A stretch of DNA of 64,000 bases. Origin: an uncultured Bacteroidales bacterium. GTDB lineage: Bacteria > Bacteroidota > Bacteroidia > Bacteroidales > Bacteroidaceae. Below the pieces are notes generated by a model. It searched no databases. It was not told the DNA's origin and saw only the letters and a list, made by a program, of their open reading frames with translations. Positions within the stretch are counted from its first letter, which is position 1, and every line of letters starts with the position of its first letter. Positions 1 to 8,770 of the stretch are shown here, piece by piece. The translations under genes and the position numbers were made by a program. Where the stretch lies: the NCBI GenBank assembly GCA_902760315.1, contig CACWFV010000004.1, positions 1 through 64,000 on the forward strand, written 5' to 3'.

Positions 1-441
1 GAAGACGCCAGCCTCGTTGCTCACGCCTCCACCGATGACGGTCGAGTCTGATGGATGAAGCAGGTAAACATTGGCGTAGGGCACGGGCTGGCGGTTCTCG
101 TCGATGATGGTGCCCGTCAGGTGGCGGTCTGTCTTATGGGTACACTCCACATAGATTTCGTGGTTGTCGGGCTTTACGGTCATGCGAACTGGATAGAAAC
201 CTATCATCTGCTGGATGGCATCGGGCAGTTTCTTATTCTTGACAGTGGCTGTGATGCGGAAGTCCTCCAGTTCGTTGTAGAGGAAGTTGATGATGTATTC
301 CTTTTGCTCGCTGTTCAACTGGAGTAGGGCTTCGCTGAGCGACACATTATTATATGTATGCGTGACACGCTGGCCGAAGGTGCCAAGTGGCATGCAGAGG
401 ATGCAGGCTATGAGCGTCAGAGTAAATAGTGTGCGTCTCAT
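1..441 (-). CDS. TonB-dependent receptor / outer-membrane beta-barrel protein with STN domain, N-terminal part (3' end outside window)
   Basis: Only the first 147 residues are inside the window. Residues 1-23 form a signal peptide ending near TFGQ. Residues 27-100 look like the STN (secretin/TonB short N-terminal) domain that contacts an inner-membrane anti-sigma factor. Residues 108 onward (GTIIDENRQPVPYANVYLL) begin a carboxypeptidase-regulatory-like beta-sandwich typical of Bacteroidota receptors. The ATG overlaps the stop of the upstream anti-sigma gene (ATGA), so the two are translationally coupled. With the sigma factor upstream this forms a trans-envelope signalling cassette, probably for nutrient uptake. 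The ligand cannot be told, because the plug and barrel lie outside the window. Confidence 0.8.
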   Translation of the reverse strand, partial: MRRTLFTLTLIACILCMPLGTFGQRVTHTYNNVSLSEALLQLNSEQKEYIINFLYNELEDFRITATVKNKKLPDAIQQMIGFYPVRMTVKPDNHEIYVECTHKTDRHLTGTIIDENRQPVPYANVYLLHPSDSTVIGGGVSNEAGVF

Positions 442-1154
442 TTTACTACCAATGTTTTGTCTTCCATGCTGATGTTCACGGCCTCGAAGGTGTTCAACTT
501 TTCTACTACACGCGAGAGGCCGTCTTCACGCTTCCATACAAAGTGGAAACGAAGGTGGCGGGCCGCTTCATTCTCAAACTCCACGCCGACGCCATGAGCT
601 GTAGCAATAGCTGTGAGCATGGAGTCGAGTGGCACATTGTTGAAAATGTATGGTTCGGTGGTGATTGTGTCTGCCTTCACCGTATCTGCTGGCAGGGAAG
701 TGACTGGATCAATGTCGGTCGTTTGCTCTGTTGTGGGCTGTTGTGGTTTGGGCGTGCTGATGTTTCGCACAACTTGGATGGCGGCAAAGGCAATGCCCGA
801 AGCCAGGAGTACACCGATGAAGGATGCGGCAACCTTGTGGGTCGCGAGGCGTAAAACGAAACGGGGCTTATGTATTCCCGACGTACCGTCGCCTACCCGT
901 AGCCTTTCTCTTTCGTCAAGGACAACCAACTCATTTGCATGGCTGGCTGCAAACTTCTCCCATTCGCCCTCCACATCGGGGGTGTCGTTCTTAAGTGCAT
1001 CGTGTTTGAAGGCACGCTTAGCGAAGCCAAGTTGCTTTACAAGTTGGCGCATCTCGTCGTCGGCGAGTATCTGCTGCAACTGCTCGTCAGTCAGTTGCTC
1101 TGGGTGGTCTTGTAATTCTAAAAGCCACTCTATACGCTTTTCTTCGGTCATCAT
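438..1154 (-). CDS. DUF4974-type anti-sigma factor (FecR-like)
   Basis: This 238-residue inner-membrane protein should hold the neighbouring ECF sigma factor inactive until a receptor signal arrives. Residues 1-100 are cytoplasmic and helical, including DEQLQQILADDEMRQL. One membrane helix spans about 108-129. A low-complexity Pro/Thr linker follows, and residues 167-238 resemble the C-terminal DUF4974 domain that pairs with an STN domain. The usual central FecR domain seems absent, which makes this a short variant. Its start overlaps the sigma stop and its stop overlaps the receptor ATG, so all three are one operon. The role is inferred from domain order and context. Confidence 0.75.
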   Translation of the reverse strand: MMTEEKRIEWLLELQDHPEQLTDEQLQQILADDEMRQLVKQLGFAKRAFKHDALKNDTPDVEGEWEKFAASHANELVVLDERERLRVGDGTSGIHKPRFVLRLATHKVAASFIGVLLASGIAFAAIQVVRNISTPKPQQPTTEQTTDIDPVTSLPADTVKADTITTEPYIFNNVPLDSMLTAIATAHGVGVEFENEAARHLRFHFVWKREDGLSRVVEKLNTFEAVNISMEDKTLVVK

Positions 1155-1615
1155 ATTGCTTTTGAGCTTGAATTGAAATACTTTCTTATTTTTTCCACAG
1201 ACTGCTTCAGGTGGGTGTGGACGGTCTGGCGGCTGACGATCAGCACTTCGGCCACTTCCTGACAGGTCATTTCTCGCAGGTAGTGCAATCGGAAAATCTG
1301 TTGGCTCAATGGTGGCAGATGCTCTTTCACGTACTGCATCAGTTCCGTCATGCGTAGCTGCTCGCTGTTGGTAATCGTCGGTTCAGTGGCCTCTTCAGAC
1401 AGCAGTCGCAAGAACCGCTCGCGCACCTGTTTCCGCTCCATCACATTGCGGCACTGGTTGCGTACACCAGTCAGCAGATAGGCTTCGGCAGTGTCAGGGC
1501 GCAGCGTAACGTCACTGTCCATCAGCCGCGCAAAGACCTCGCTCACCACGTCCTTGCTCTCGTCCTCGTCGTAGTCTGCGCTCGCTCGTTCGTCATTCCT
1601 TTTCGTGTCATACAC
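1151..1615 (-). CDS. ECF-type RNA polymerase sigma-70 factor, N-terminally short
   Basis: The 154-residue product carries the end of sigma region 2 (DESKDVVSEVFARL), region 2.3-2.4 (AEAYLLTGVRNQCRNVM) and a complete region 4 helix-turn-helix (LPPLSQQIFRLHYLREMT, then VAEVLIVSRQTVHTHL). It should direct polymerase to the receptor operon and other targets. The only start is a GTG at 1615, and an in-frame TAA lies directly before it. Family members normally have about 20-30 more residues holding region 2.1, so this copy looks truncated, or its start has been lost by mutation. It overlaps the anti-sigma start by 4 bases. No consensus promoter was recognised upstream. Confidence 0.7.
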   Translation of the reverse strand: MYDTKRNDERASADYDEDESKDVVSEVFARLMDSDVTLRPDTAEAYLLTGVRNQCRNVMERKQVRERFLRLLSEEATEPTITNSEQLRMTELMQYVKEHLPPLSQQIFRLHYLREMTCQEVAEVLIVSRQTVHTHLKQSVEKIRKYFNSSSKAI

Positions 1616-1779
1616 TTATAATACAGTTCAGACGAAGAAAATGTAAAGCAGAAATGCGATTATTTTCAATTCAAACTCAATTTTTTTTATTTTTGGGCTA
1701 TTTTTCCATTCAAATCGGGCGAAGATGTGCTGTTTCCCATCCTCGCCCGTCTTGTATAAGTTACATAAGCCCTTGCTGT

Positions 1780-2861
1780 CTATATGCTTATCTCGCCACT
1801 GCCATAGCAGCGGTGGTGGTGGTTGTCGTAGACTACGCAGAACTGGCCGGGAGCTACGCCGTGGATGGGTGCTGCGGCATGCACCATGTAGCAGCCCTCG
1901 CCGTCCATGGGTTCCAGCGTGGCTGGAAGGAATTCCGGTGTATGGCGTATCTTGATGGTGATGTCCTGGGGCGGCAGCTGGCCGTTGATGCTGTGGAAGG
2001 CAATGATGGGGAAGTGCTGCCGGTAGGCCGTCTGAGGGTCGTAGCCGTGGGAGACGTAGATGATGTTCTGGCGGATGTCTTTCTTGACGACAAACCACGG
2101 GCCGCCGCCCAGTCCCATGCCCTTGCGCTGGCCGATGGTGTGAAACCAGTGGCCCTTGTGATGACCAATGAGTTTGCCCGTCTCCAGTTCCACCACGTCG
2201 CCGGGCAGTTCGCCCAAGTAGCGGCGCAAGTAGTCGTTGTAGTTGATTTTGCCCAGGAAGCAGATGCCCTGCGAGTCGCGCCGCTTGGCGTTGACCAGGT
2301 GTTCGCGCTCAGCTATCTGGCGCACCTCGTCCTTCATCATGTAGCCGATGGGGAATAGGGCCTTCTCCAGCTGCCAGTCGTAAATCTGGGCCAGGAAGTC
2401 CGTCTGGTCCTTGACCGGGTCGGGACTGGTGCAAAGCCAGACCCTCTCTTTCTCCCCCTGTGTAGGGGGAGTATTTGTAGCCTCCCCTAAACAGGGGAGG
2501 TTGGCGGGGTCTCTCTCTGTGGTGCGTGGAAGGCGCCAAACTTGATGAGCCGGTTGCACATGACGTCAGGGTTGGGCGTCAGTCCTGCGCGCACCTTGTC
2601 CATGGTGTATTTCGTCACCTGGTCCCAGTATTCACGGTGGCAGTCGACCACCTCCAGGCGGCAGCCATACTTATGGCTGACGGCCGTGGCCATCTCCAGG
2701 TCTTCCTCGCTGGAGCAGTCCCACTCTTCCTGTTCCTCCGGACCTATCTTGATATAGAAACAGTCGGGCTGCAAACCCTGGCGTGCCAACTCGTAGAGCA
2801 CCACGCTGGAGTCTACGCCTCCGCTGAGTAATACCGCAATGCGCTTGTCTTGTAGATTCAT
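1780..2861 (-). pseudogene. mnmA: tRNA-specific 2-thiouridylase MnmA, interrupted by a palindromic element
   Basis: MnmA thiolates U34 of Lys, Glu and Gln tRNAs using ATP and persulfide sulfur. The 5' part (start ATG 2861, MNLQDKR) has the PP-loop SGGVDSS and the first catalytic Cys in NPDVMCNRLIKFG, then hits a stop at 2487. The 3' part, in another frame from about 2440 down to 1780, has DPVKDQTDFL, the second catalytic Cys in RRDSQGICFLGK and an intact C-terminus. The family segment between KFG and DPVKDQTDFL (about 30 residues with the ATGHY motif) is missing and replaced by the repeat at 2439-2512. The alternative start at 2888 lies upstream of the promoter-like TATTTTTG at 2866-2873. Probably a recent pseudogene; translation as two fragments cannot be excluded. 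Confidence 0.8.
2439..2512. repeat. Palindromic MITE/REP-like element inside mnmA
   Basis: The element is bounded by the inverted hexamers AGACCC (2439-2444) and GGGTCT (2507-2512). It contains two perfect GC-rich hairpins: CTCCCCCT/AGGGGGAG with loop GTGT at 2452-2471, and CCTCCCCT/AGGGGAGG with loop AAAC at 2481-2500. No transposase is encoded, so mobility in trans, or spread by recombination, is inferred. It sits exactly where the MnmA reading frame breaks. Confidence 0.65.
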
Positions 2862-2865
2862 GTTG

Positions 2866-2873
2866 CAAAAATA
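2866..2873 (-). promoter_or_regulatory. -7 element of mnmA promoter
   Basis: On the minus strand it reads TATTTTTG, matching the Bacteroidota TAnnTTTG box. It lies 4 bases before the ATG at 2861, so the transcript would be nearly leaderless. Confidence 0.45.
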
Positions 2874-2891
2874 ATGATGTTTACCCAATGC

Positions 2892-3854
2892 TCAGTAGGC
2901 CTCGCGATATTTGTTCTCGTCCTTGTCGTCGAGCATGGACAGATAGGACTGGTAGCGGCTCTGTGCGATGTAGTGGTCTTCGACAGCCTTGAGCACGGCA
3001 CAGCCCGGCTCGTGGGTGTGGGTGCAGTCTGAGAATCGGCACTGCTTGGAGAACTCAAAGATTTCCTTGAAATAGCTGGTCAGTTCCTCGCGCTCCATGT
3101 CGAAGGTGCCAAAGCCCTTGATGCCCGGCGTGTCGATGAGGAAACCATGGGTGTTGACGGGGGAGCCATTGGTGTTGACGGGGAAAGCGTCAACGGCGAG
3201 GGGGATCATCTCGGAGAAGGTGGTGGTGTGCATGCCCGTCTGGTGGGCGTCGCTGATGTCGGCCGTGCGCTGGTTGGCGTGGGGCACCAGGCGGTTGATG
3301 AGTGTAGACTTGCCGACGCCAGAGTTGCCGCTGAGCAGCGTAATCTTGCCCTCCAGCAGCGGGCGCAGCTCCTCCACGCCCTCGCCAGTTTCTGCCGAGA
3401 CAGCCCGGCACTCATAGCCGACGGTCTCGTAGAGTTGAACCATCAACTGCTGGTAGTGGCGCTCCTCGTCGGTGAGCAGATCCGTCTTGTTGAACACCAG
3501 CACCACCGGCACGCGGTAAGCTTCGGCCGAGGCCAGAAAGCGGTCAATGAACGTCGTCGACGTCTGCGGTTTGGTGATGGTGACGATGAGCAGTGCCTGG
3601 TCGACGTTGGCCGCCAGGATGTGGCTCTGTTTGGACAGGTTGATGCTCTTGCGGATGATGTAGTTGCGGCGGTCCTCAATTTCCGTAATCCAGTTGCCCT
3701 CGCTGATGGTGACGCGGTCGCCCACGGCCACGGGGTTGGTAGAGCGGATGCCCTTCAGCCGGAAGTTGCCCTTGACCTTACAGTCAAGCAGCTGGCCACT
3801 ATCCGTGAGGACGGTGTACCAGCTACCCGTATTCTTAATGACTAAACCTTTCAA
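2892..3854 (-). CDS. rsgA: Ribosome small subunit-dependent GTPase A
   Basis: RsgA is a circularly permuted GTPase that checks late 30S ribosome assembly. The 320 residues show an N-terminal OB fold (1-75), G4 NKTD at 122-125, G1 GNSGVGKS at 176-183, G3 DTPG at 241-244 and a C-terminal zinc knuckle (Cys272, Cys277, His279 or His281, Cys285). The start is TTG at 3854, with an in-frame TGA two codons upstream, and [12 protein letters not shown] is the expected N-terminus. Residues 221-237 are an extra stretch between switch II and G3 containing a near-duplication (PVNTNG then PVNTHG), not expected in the family. It lies 30 bases before mnmA, downstream of frr. Confidence 0.93.
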   Translation of the reverse strand: MKGLVIKNTGSWYTVLTDSGQLLDCKVKGNFRLKGIRSTNPVAVGDRVTISEGNWITEIEDRRNYIIRKSINLSKQSHILAANVDQALLIVTITKPQTSTTFIDRFLASAEAYRVPVVLVFNKTDLLTDEERHYQQLMVQLYETVGYECRAVSAETGEGVEELRPLLEGKITLLSGNSGVGKSTLINRLVPHANQRTADISDAHQTGMHTTTFSEMIPLAVDAFPVNTNGSPVNTHGFLIDTPGIKGFGTFDMEREELTSYFKEIFEFSKQCRFSDCTHTHEPGCAVLKAVEDHYIAQSRYQSYLSMLDDKDENKYREAY

Positions 3855-3887
3855 TGGTCAATGATCAATTATCGAATTCGCAATTGA

Positions 3888-4448
3888 CTAGACAGTCATA
3901 ATCTCCTTGTTCTTGGCCTCCATCAGTTCGTCGAGCTTCTTGATGTACTTGTCGTGCAGTTTCTGCAGTTCCAGCTCAGCGTCCTTCTCGTTGTCCTCTG
4001 ATAGTCCGTCCTTGATGGCCTTCTTCAGTTTCTCCTTGACGTCGCTGCGCACGTTGCGCACCTCTACCTTGGCCTTCTCAGCAATCTTGTTGCACTGCTT
4101 GACCAGGTCGCGGCGGCGCTCCTCGGTAGGCTGGGGGATGCCCAGGCGGATGATTTCGCCATTGTTCTCAGGAGTGATGCCCACGTCAGAGTCCATGATG
4201 GCCTTCTCGATGTCGCGAATCTGCTTGCGGTCCCACGGCTTGATGGCGATAGTGCGGGCGTCGGGAGTAGAGATGTTGGCAACTTGGTTCAGGGGCACCT
4301 TGGAACCATAAGACTCTACACGTACACCATCGAGGATGGCTACGTTGGCACGGCCGGCACGTACGTGGCTCAGCTCCTCTTCCAGGAACATGGCAGCCAT
4401 CTGCATGCGCTCTTCAGCCGAAGATAATGTCTGTTTTACGTCAATCAT
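3888..4448 (-). CDS. frr: Ribosome recycling factor
   Basis: RRF, with EF-G, splits post-termination ribosomes. The 186-residue product has the usual length and conserved parts: MQMAAMFLEEELSHVRAGRA near the N-terminus, DARTIAIKPWDRK, and the C-terminal helix KKAIKDGLSEDNEKDAE. The start is ATG 4448 (MIDVKQTL). An in-frame upstream extension to 4481 would overlap the promoter box at 4479-4486 and is rejected. It is the first gene of a minus-strand run frr-rsgA-mnmA and is divergent from the kinase operon. Confidence 0.95.
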   Translation of the reverse strand: MIDVKQTLSSAEERMQMAAMFLEEELSHVRAGRANVAILDGVRVESYGSKVPLNQVANISTPDARTIAIKPWDRKQIRDIEKAIMDSDVGITPENNGEIIRLGIPQPTEERRRDLVKQCNKIAEKAKVEVRNVRSDVKEKLKKAIKDGLSEDNEKDAELELQKLHDKYIKKLDELMEAKNKEIMTV

Positions 4449-4478
4449 ATTTTTTGGATGTTTATGTGATATCTGCCA

Positions 4479-4486
4479 CAAAGATA
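4479..4486 (-). promoter_or_regulatory. -7 element of frr promoter
   Basis: The minus strand reads TATCTTTG, about 30 bases before the frr ATG. Confidence 0.6.
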
Positions 4487-4538
4487 CGAACTAAATTCGG
4501 AGTATGCAAGGTATTTTATGAAAAAAGTCATAAAAAAT

Positions 4539-4569
4539 TTTGTAAAGTGCTATAAGTTTTATACCTTTG
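4539..4569 (+). promoter_or_regulatory. Promoter of the sensor-kinase operon
   Basis: TTTG at 4539-4542, 19 bases, then TACCTTTG at 4562-4569: a full Bacteroidota primary-sigma promoter, 33 bases before the first kinase ATG. Confidence 0.7.
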
Positions 4570-4602
4570 CCTACATAATCCTACTATCCTATTAGCCTAA
4601 GA

Positions 4603-6693
4603 ATGGTTCAGCAGACAAGTGAAGTGACATTAGGAAGCCTCGATTATTACGTCCTTGGTGTAGTGATAATCCTCGTGCTGGTGATTCTTGTTGTGGTGCT
4701 CTACAATCGGATTTACCTGAAGCGGGCTACTGAGGCCAACATTCGCCAGAAGGAGCAGAACGCTCATCTGGCGTTAGTGCTACAAGCCGGACGCCTGCGC
4801 ATCTGGAAGTATTTCCCCGCTGCCCGTCAGTATCTCTTCCTGTCTGAGGAGGGTACCGTGGAGCAGCACTACAGCCCGCTGGACTTCTCGCTGTTTTTTG
4901 ACCGTGCCGACTTTGACAAGCTGCACGCCACCATTCTTGACATTTGTGAGGGGAAGATGAACACGGCCGTGGTCACACTGGCCAACAACACCAAGGACGA
5001 CGCCTTCCTGCGCCACTACGAGGTGACGCTCTCCGTGGACCGCCGCAACAGCAAGGGGCGCGTGATGAGCGTCTTCGGCATACAGCACGACGTGACCGAC
5101 GAGTACCGCCGGCTGCAGAGCGTCAACCAGTTGCTGATGCGCTACCATACGGTGTTCAGCAGTTCGCTGATAGATATGATATACTACGACAGCAACGGCG
5201 TGCTGCGCGACCTCAACGACCGTGCCTGCCAGTCGTTTGGCGTTACTGACCGCGACTATGTGCTCAACAACAACTTCCTGCTGAAATACAATCCGTTCTT
5301 TGCCGATGTCGACATCCAGTCGATGACCAATATCCGTACCTCGGCCATTGTGGATTTCCACAATTTCAAGGATCCCACCTACCAGCTGGAACGCTTCGGA
5401 CTGGAGGGCAAGAAGATGTACTACGACTCTACCGTCAACCCCATCCGCGATTCCAAAGGCCACTTGCAGGGCGTCTACATGGCTGGCCGGAACATCACGG
5501 AGATGGTAGACTCGTACCATCGGCAGAAGCAGGGTGCCGAGCAGCTGCGCAAGGTGAACGAGAACATCCGTCAGTACATCTCGAACATCAACTATGCGTT
5601 GAGGATTAGTGATATACGTACGGTAAACTACTATCCGGGCTCGTTTACGCTGGAACTGTCGGACAATATCAGCCAGTCGCAGATGAAGTTGTCCCAGTTG
5701 CGCTGCATCCGACTGGCCACGATGCGCTTCCGCCGTACCGTCTCCAGCGTGCTGAACCGCATGGACCACTTGTCACCTTATAATATAGATGTCAACATTG
5801 AGACGGAGATACGCGACAAGAAGGGCCGCCAGATATGGCTGATGTTCAATATGGTACCCATGCACGACGACCAGGGCAGGGTGGTGCGCTACTATGGCCT
5901 GTGTCGTAACATGACCGACATGGTGGAAACGGAGAACCGGCTGGCCGTAGAAACCAGGAAAGCCCAGGAGACGGAACTGTTGAAGCAGTCGTTCCTGTCG
6001 AACATGAGTTTTGAGATTCGTACACCGTTGAACAATGTGGTGGGCTTTGCCGGATTGTTCAATTCGCCCCACGACGAGGCCGACGAAGCCTCCTTTGTCG
6101 ACCAGATTAAGACCAACTCGAACAAGATGCTGAAACTGGTCAACGACATCATGCTGCTCTCCAGCCTCGATGCCAACATGGTGGAGTATCATAAAGACTT
6201 CATCGACTTCTCACAGGTCTTTGCCGCCCATTGCCAGATGGGGTGGAGCAATGCCAACCCTGAGATGAAGACCATCATTGACAATCCGTACCTGAGTCTG
6301 GAAGTCAACATCGACGAGGAACACCTGGGAATGGTCATCGAGAAACTCTGCTGGCTCTCGGTGCAGGGCAGGACGCAAGGCTATTCCAAGGCTCGCTGCG
6401 AATATAGGCGAGGCGAACTGCTCATCACCATCGAGGATAACGGCAACGGCATACCTGACGAAGTGAAAGAACACCTCTTTGACCGCATGTCAGCGAATAA
6501 CGATACGCAGACCTACGGTCTTTCATTGCCCATCATACAAGCACTGCTGCAGCAGATGGGCGGTGCAATAGAGATAGACTCCAAAATGGGGCAGGGCACG
6601 TCCGTATGGGTCTCTCTGCCTTGTGAGGCCAGGACCATTGAGAGAAAACTTGAAGAAATTACGTCCAACACCACAGAAAACATCTTGCTATGA
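4603..6693 (+). CDS. PAS sensor kinase 1, degenerate (Phe in place of phosphoacceptor His)
   Basis: This 696-residue membrane protein has one N-terminal membrane helix (about 15-37), two or three PAS-like modules (about 55-430, each ending in a GRNIT/CRNMT-like strand), a HisKA-like dimerisation region and a C-terminal HATPase fold. The H-box reads NMSFEIRTPLNNVVGF, with Phe470 where active kinases have His. The ATP-binding N-box (VIEKLCWLSVQG) lacks the Asn, and the G2 box reads TYGLSLPII rather than GTGLGLSI; G1 DNGNGIP is kept. It should not autophosphorylate and is probably a sensory pseudokinase. It is the first gene of the operon and overlaps the next by ATGA, suggesting equal synthesis and a heterodimer with kinase 2. 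Confidence 0.85.
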   Translation: MVQQTSEVTLGSLDYYVLGVVIILVLVILVVVLYNRIYLKRATEANIRQKEQNAHLALVLQAGRLRIWKYFPAARQYLFLSEEGTVEQHYSPLDFSLFFDRADFDKLHATILDICEGKMNTAVVTLANNTKDDAFLRHYEVTLSVDRRNSKGRVMSVFGIQHDVTDEYRRLQSVNQLLMRYHTVFSSSLIDMIYYDSNGVLRDLNDRACQSFGVTDRDYVLNNNFLLKYNPFFADVDIQSMTNIRTSAIVDFHNFKDPTYQLERFGLEGKKMYYDSTVNPIRDSKGHLQGVYMAGRNITEMVDSYHRQKQGAEQLRKVNENIRQYISNINYALRISDIRTVNYYPGSFTLELSDNISQSQMKLSQLRCIRLATMRFRRTVSSVLNRMDHLSPYNIDVNIETEIRDKKGRQIWLMFNMVPMHDDQGRVVRYYGLCRNMTDMVETENRLAVETRKAQETELLKQSFLSNMSFEIRTPLNNVVGFAGLFNSPHDEADEASFVDQIKTNSNKMLKLVNDIMLLSSLDANMVEYHKDFIDFSQVFAAHCQMGWSNANPEMKTIIDNPYLSLEVNIDEEHLGMVIEKLCWLSVQGRTQGYSKARCEYRRGELLITIEDNGNGIPDEVKEHLFDRMSANNDTQTYGLSLPIIQALLQQMGGAIEIDSKMGQGTSVWVSLPCEARTIERKLEEITSNTTENILL

Positions 6694-8768
6694 CAATACT
6701 GACAATGACATACCCACTGTTGCTCGTCGCCACGCACGTGTCGCTATGGTCTATCCTGCTACTGATAGTGGTATTGCTGGTGCTGGTCGCCGTCTTGGTA
6801 CAAAACCACCGGGTGCGGAAAAGTGTCCGCCAGAGTATTGCCAATGCCACCTCTACCTATGAGATGATGGACAAGGCCCTGACTACGGCTGACAACGATG
6901 TCGTCATCTATGATATTCAGTCGGGCGTCATCAGACGACTGCGAGGCGCGCTGGCTCCCAGTGTAGAAATTAACACCTCAGACTTTAACAAATACCTGCA
7001 CCCCGACGATGCGGAAGAGGCACTTGCCATCACCGATAAACTGGTGAATGGCGAGTTGCAGTCGGCAGAGTATGCCTACCGGTGGAATGTCGCCAAGGAG
7101 GGTGAAGAACCCCGCTGGCTCTATATCCGCAATAGCAGTGTTGCAGAATACAAGGCCGGCAGCAGTAAGCCTGTAGCCATTATCAGCGTCCTGGTTGACG
7201 CTACCGAAGAGTACGATCACCAGCAAGAGGAGGAGGAACTCACCGAGCGCTATAAGAAGATTTTCGAGGACTCCATTGTCGGACTGTCCTTCTATTCGCC
7301 TGAGGGATGGTTGCTCAATGCCAACAAGATGATGCGACAAATCTGCCACTTCGACAGTGAGGATAGCGACTCCTTCTTCAGCAAGGTGAATCTCTTCGAC
7401 CTGCCCCCCTTCAACGAGGTGCTTGACCGCTATCACCCCAACGAGTATCTGGCCTGCTCGCTGAGTATTGTCCCTGAGCGCGAGATGTACGTCTATTTAG
7501 AAATAGGTGTACACCCGCTCTACGACGAAGAGGGCAAACTGATCTACCTCTCTGTGGCTGCCCGTGACATCTCGGAGGAGCGCCACATGTATATGCAGGC
7601 CAAGCAGAACGACATAGAAATCCAAAAGGTCAACGAGTCCATACAGGTCTACGAGAAGGAGTTGCGCTACATGATGGACACCTGTGGACTGCAGGCATGG
7701 CGCATCTCGCTGGAGCGCAACACGCTGGAGTTCTATAACGGTCTGAGTTCTGTTGAGAGACAGTTTACCCTGCAGCAGCTGAAGAGCGTCTTTGTCAATC
7801 AGGACGACGAGTTCGTGCGCGACTTGGACAACCCGGCCGTAGCCATAGCCAAGCCACTCAGCTACATGGGTCCCGTGCACCCCATTGTGACACAATCTTC
7901 AGAGGAAGACCAGTGGGTACAGATCAACAGTATTCCGGAGTATGATGAGCATGGCAAGCTGAAGGGAGCCTTCGGCGTCTGGCGCAACATCCAGCAACTC
8001 ATGCGCAAACAGCAACAGCTGAAACGCGAGACGGCGCGTGCCAACGACTCCGGTCGCATGAAGAGTGTCTTCCTGGCGAATATGGCTCACGAAATCCGTA
8101 CTCCGCTGAATGCCATCGTAGGCTTCAGCGACGTGTTACCGCTGCTGTCTGCTCCTGAGGAGCGCCAGGAGATGATTCGGCTCATCACGGACAACTGCGA
8201 CATGCTGTTGCGCTTGGTGAACGACATTCAGGATGCCGCTACGCTCGACATCAATGGCGTGGTGGAACTGTTGCCCGTCAAGACAGACTTCTCCAAGTTC
8301 TTCGACGGCCTGTGCGAACAGCTGCAGCAGCGCATGCGCGAACCCGGCGTGGAGTTCATCAAGGAGAATCCATATCCGACCTACATGACCATGATTGACG
8401 AGATGCGTACCCGCCAGGTGCTGACCAATTTCGTCACCAACGCCGTGAAATACACCCACCAGGGACATATTAAGCTGGGCTATCGCAAGGAGTGGCGCGA
8501 AGAGAATGGCGAAAGCCGCGAAGGTCTCTATCTCTACTGCGAGGATACCGGTGACGGTGTGCCTAAGGAGGTGCAGAAAAAAATCTTTGACCGATTCTTT
8601 AAACTAAACGATTATATACAGGGCACCGGCCTTGGACTTTCCATCTGCAAGGCCATTGCCAAAGCCTGTCACGGAGCGATAGGTTTGGAGTCGGAAGGAC
8701 AGGGCCATGGTTCAACCTTCTGGATGTGGATGCCCTGTAGCGAAATGAAAAATTCCATGAACAGCTAA
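6690..8768 (+). CDS. PAS sensor histidine kinase 2, canonical
   Basis: The 692-residue protein has one N-terminal membrane helix (about 15-38), PAS-like modules at about 50-170, 185-305 and 320-440, and a complete kinase core. The H-box is NMAHEIRTPLNAIVGF with His467, the N-box NFVTNAVKYTHQG, G1 EDTGDGVP and G2 GTGLGLSICKAI. It should autophosphorylate. No receiver domain is present, and no response regulator lies in the operon, so the partner is elsewhere. Architecture matches kinase 1, which it overlaps by four bases, and it lacks the periplasmic domain of kinases 3 and 4. The ligand is unknown. Confidence 0.9.
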   Translation: MTILTMTYPLLLVATHVSLWSILLLIVVLLVLVAVLVQNHRVRKSVRQSIANATSTYEMMDKALTTADNDVVIYDIQSGVIRRLRGALAPSVEINTSDFNKYLHPDDAEEALAITDKLVNGELQSAEYAYRWNVAKEGEEPRWLYIRNSSVAEYKAGSSKPVAIISVLVDATEEYDHQQEEEELTERYKKIFEDSIVGLSFYSPEGWLLNANKMMRQICHFDSEDSDSFFSKVNLFDLPPFNEVLDRYHPNEYLACSLSIVPEREMYVYLEIGVHPLYDEEGKLIYLSVAARDISEERHMYMQAKQNDIEIQKVNESIQVYEKELRYMMDTCGLQAWRISLERNTLEFYNGLSSVERQFTLQQLKSVFVNQDDEFVRDLDNPAVAIAKPLSYMGPVHPIVTQSSEEDQWVQINSIPEYDEHGKLKGAFGVWRNIQQLMRKQQQLKRETARANDSGRMKSVFLANMAHEIRTPLNAIVGFSDVLPLLSAPEERQEMIRLITDNCDMLLRLVNDIQDAATLDINGVVELLPVKTDFSKFFDGLCEQLQQRMREPGVEFIKENPYPTYMTMIDEMRTRQVLTNFVTNAVKYTHQGHIKLGYRKEWREENGESREGLYLYCEDTGDGVPKEVQKKIFDRFFKLNDYIQGTGLGLSICKAIAKACHGAIGLESEGQGHGSTFWMWMPCSEMKNSMNS

Positions 8769-8770
8769 CC

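Noticed and set aside
4780..5769. Long minus-strand ORF opposite kinase 1
   Set aside because: Its composition (Val, His, Leu rich) is that of an antisense shadow of a GC-biased coding strand; the plus strand carries full kinase motifs.
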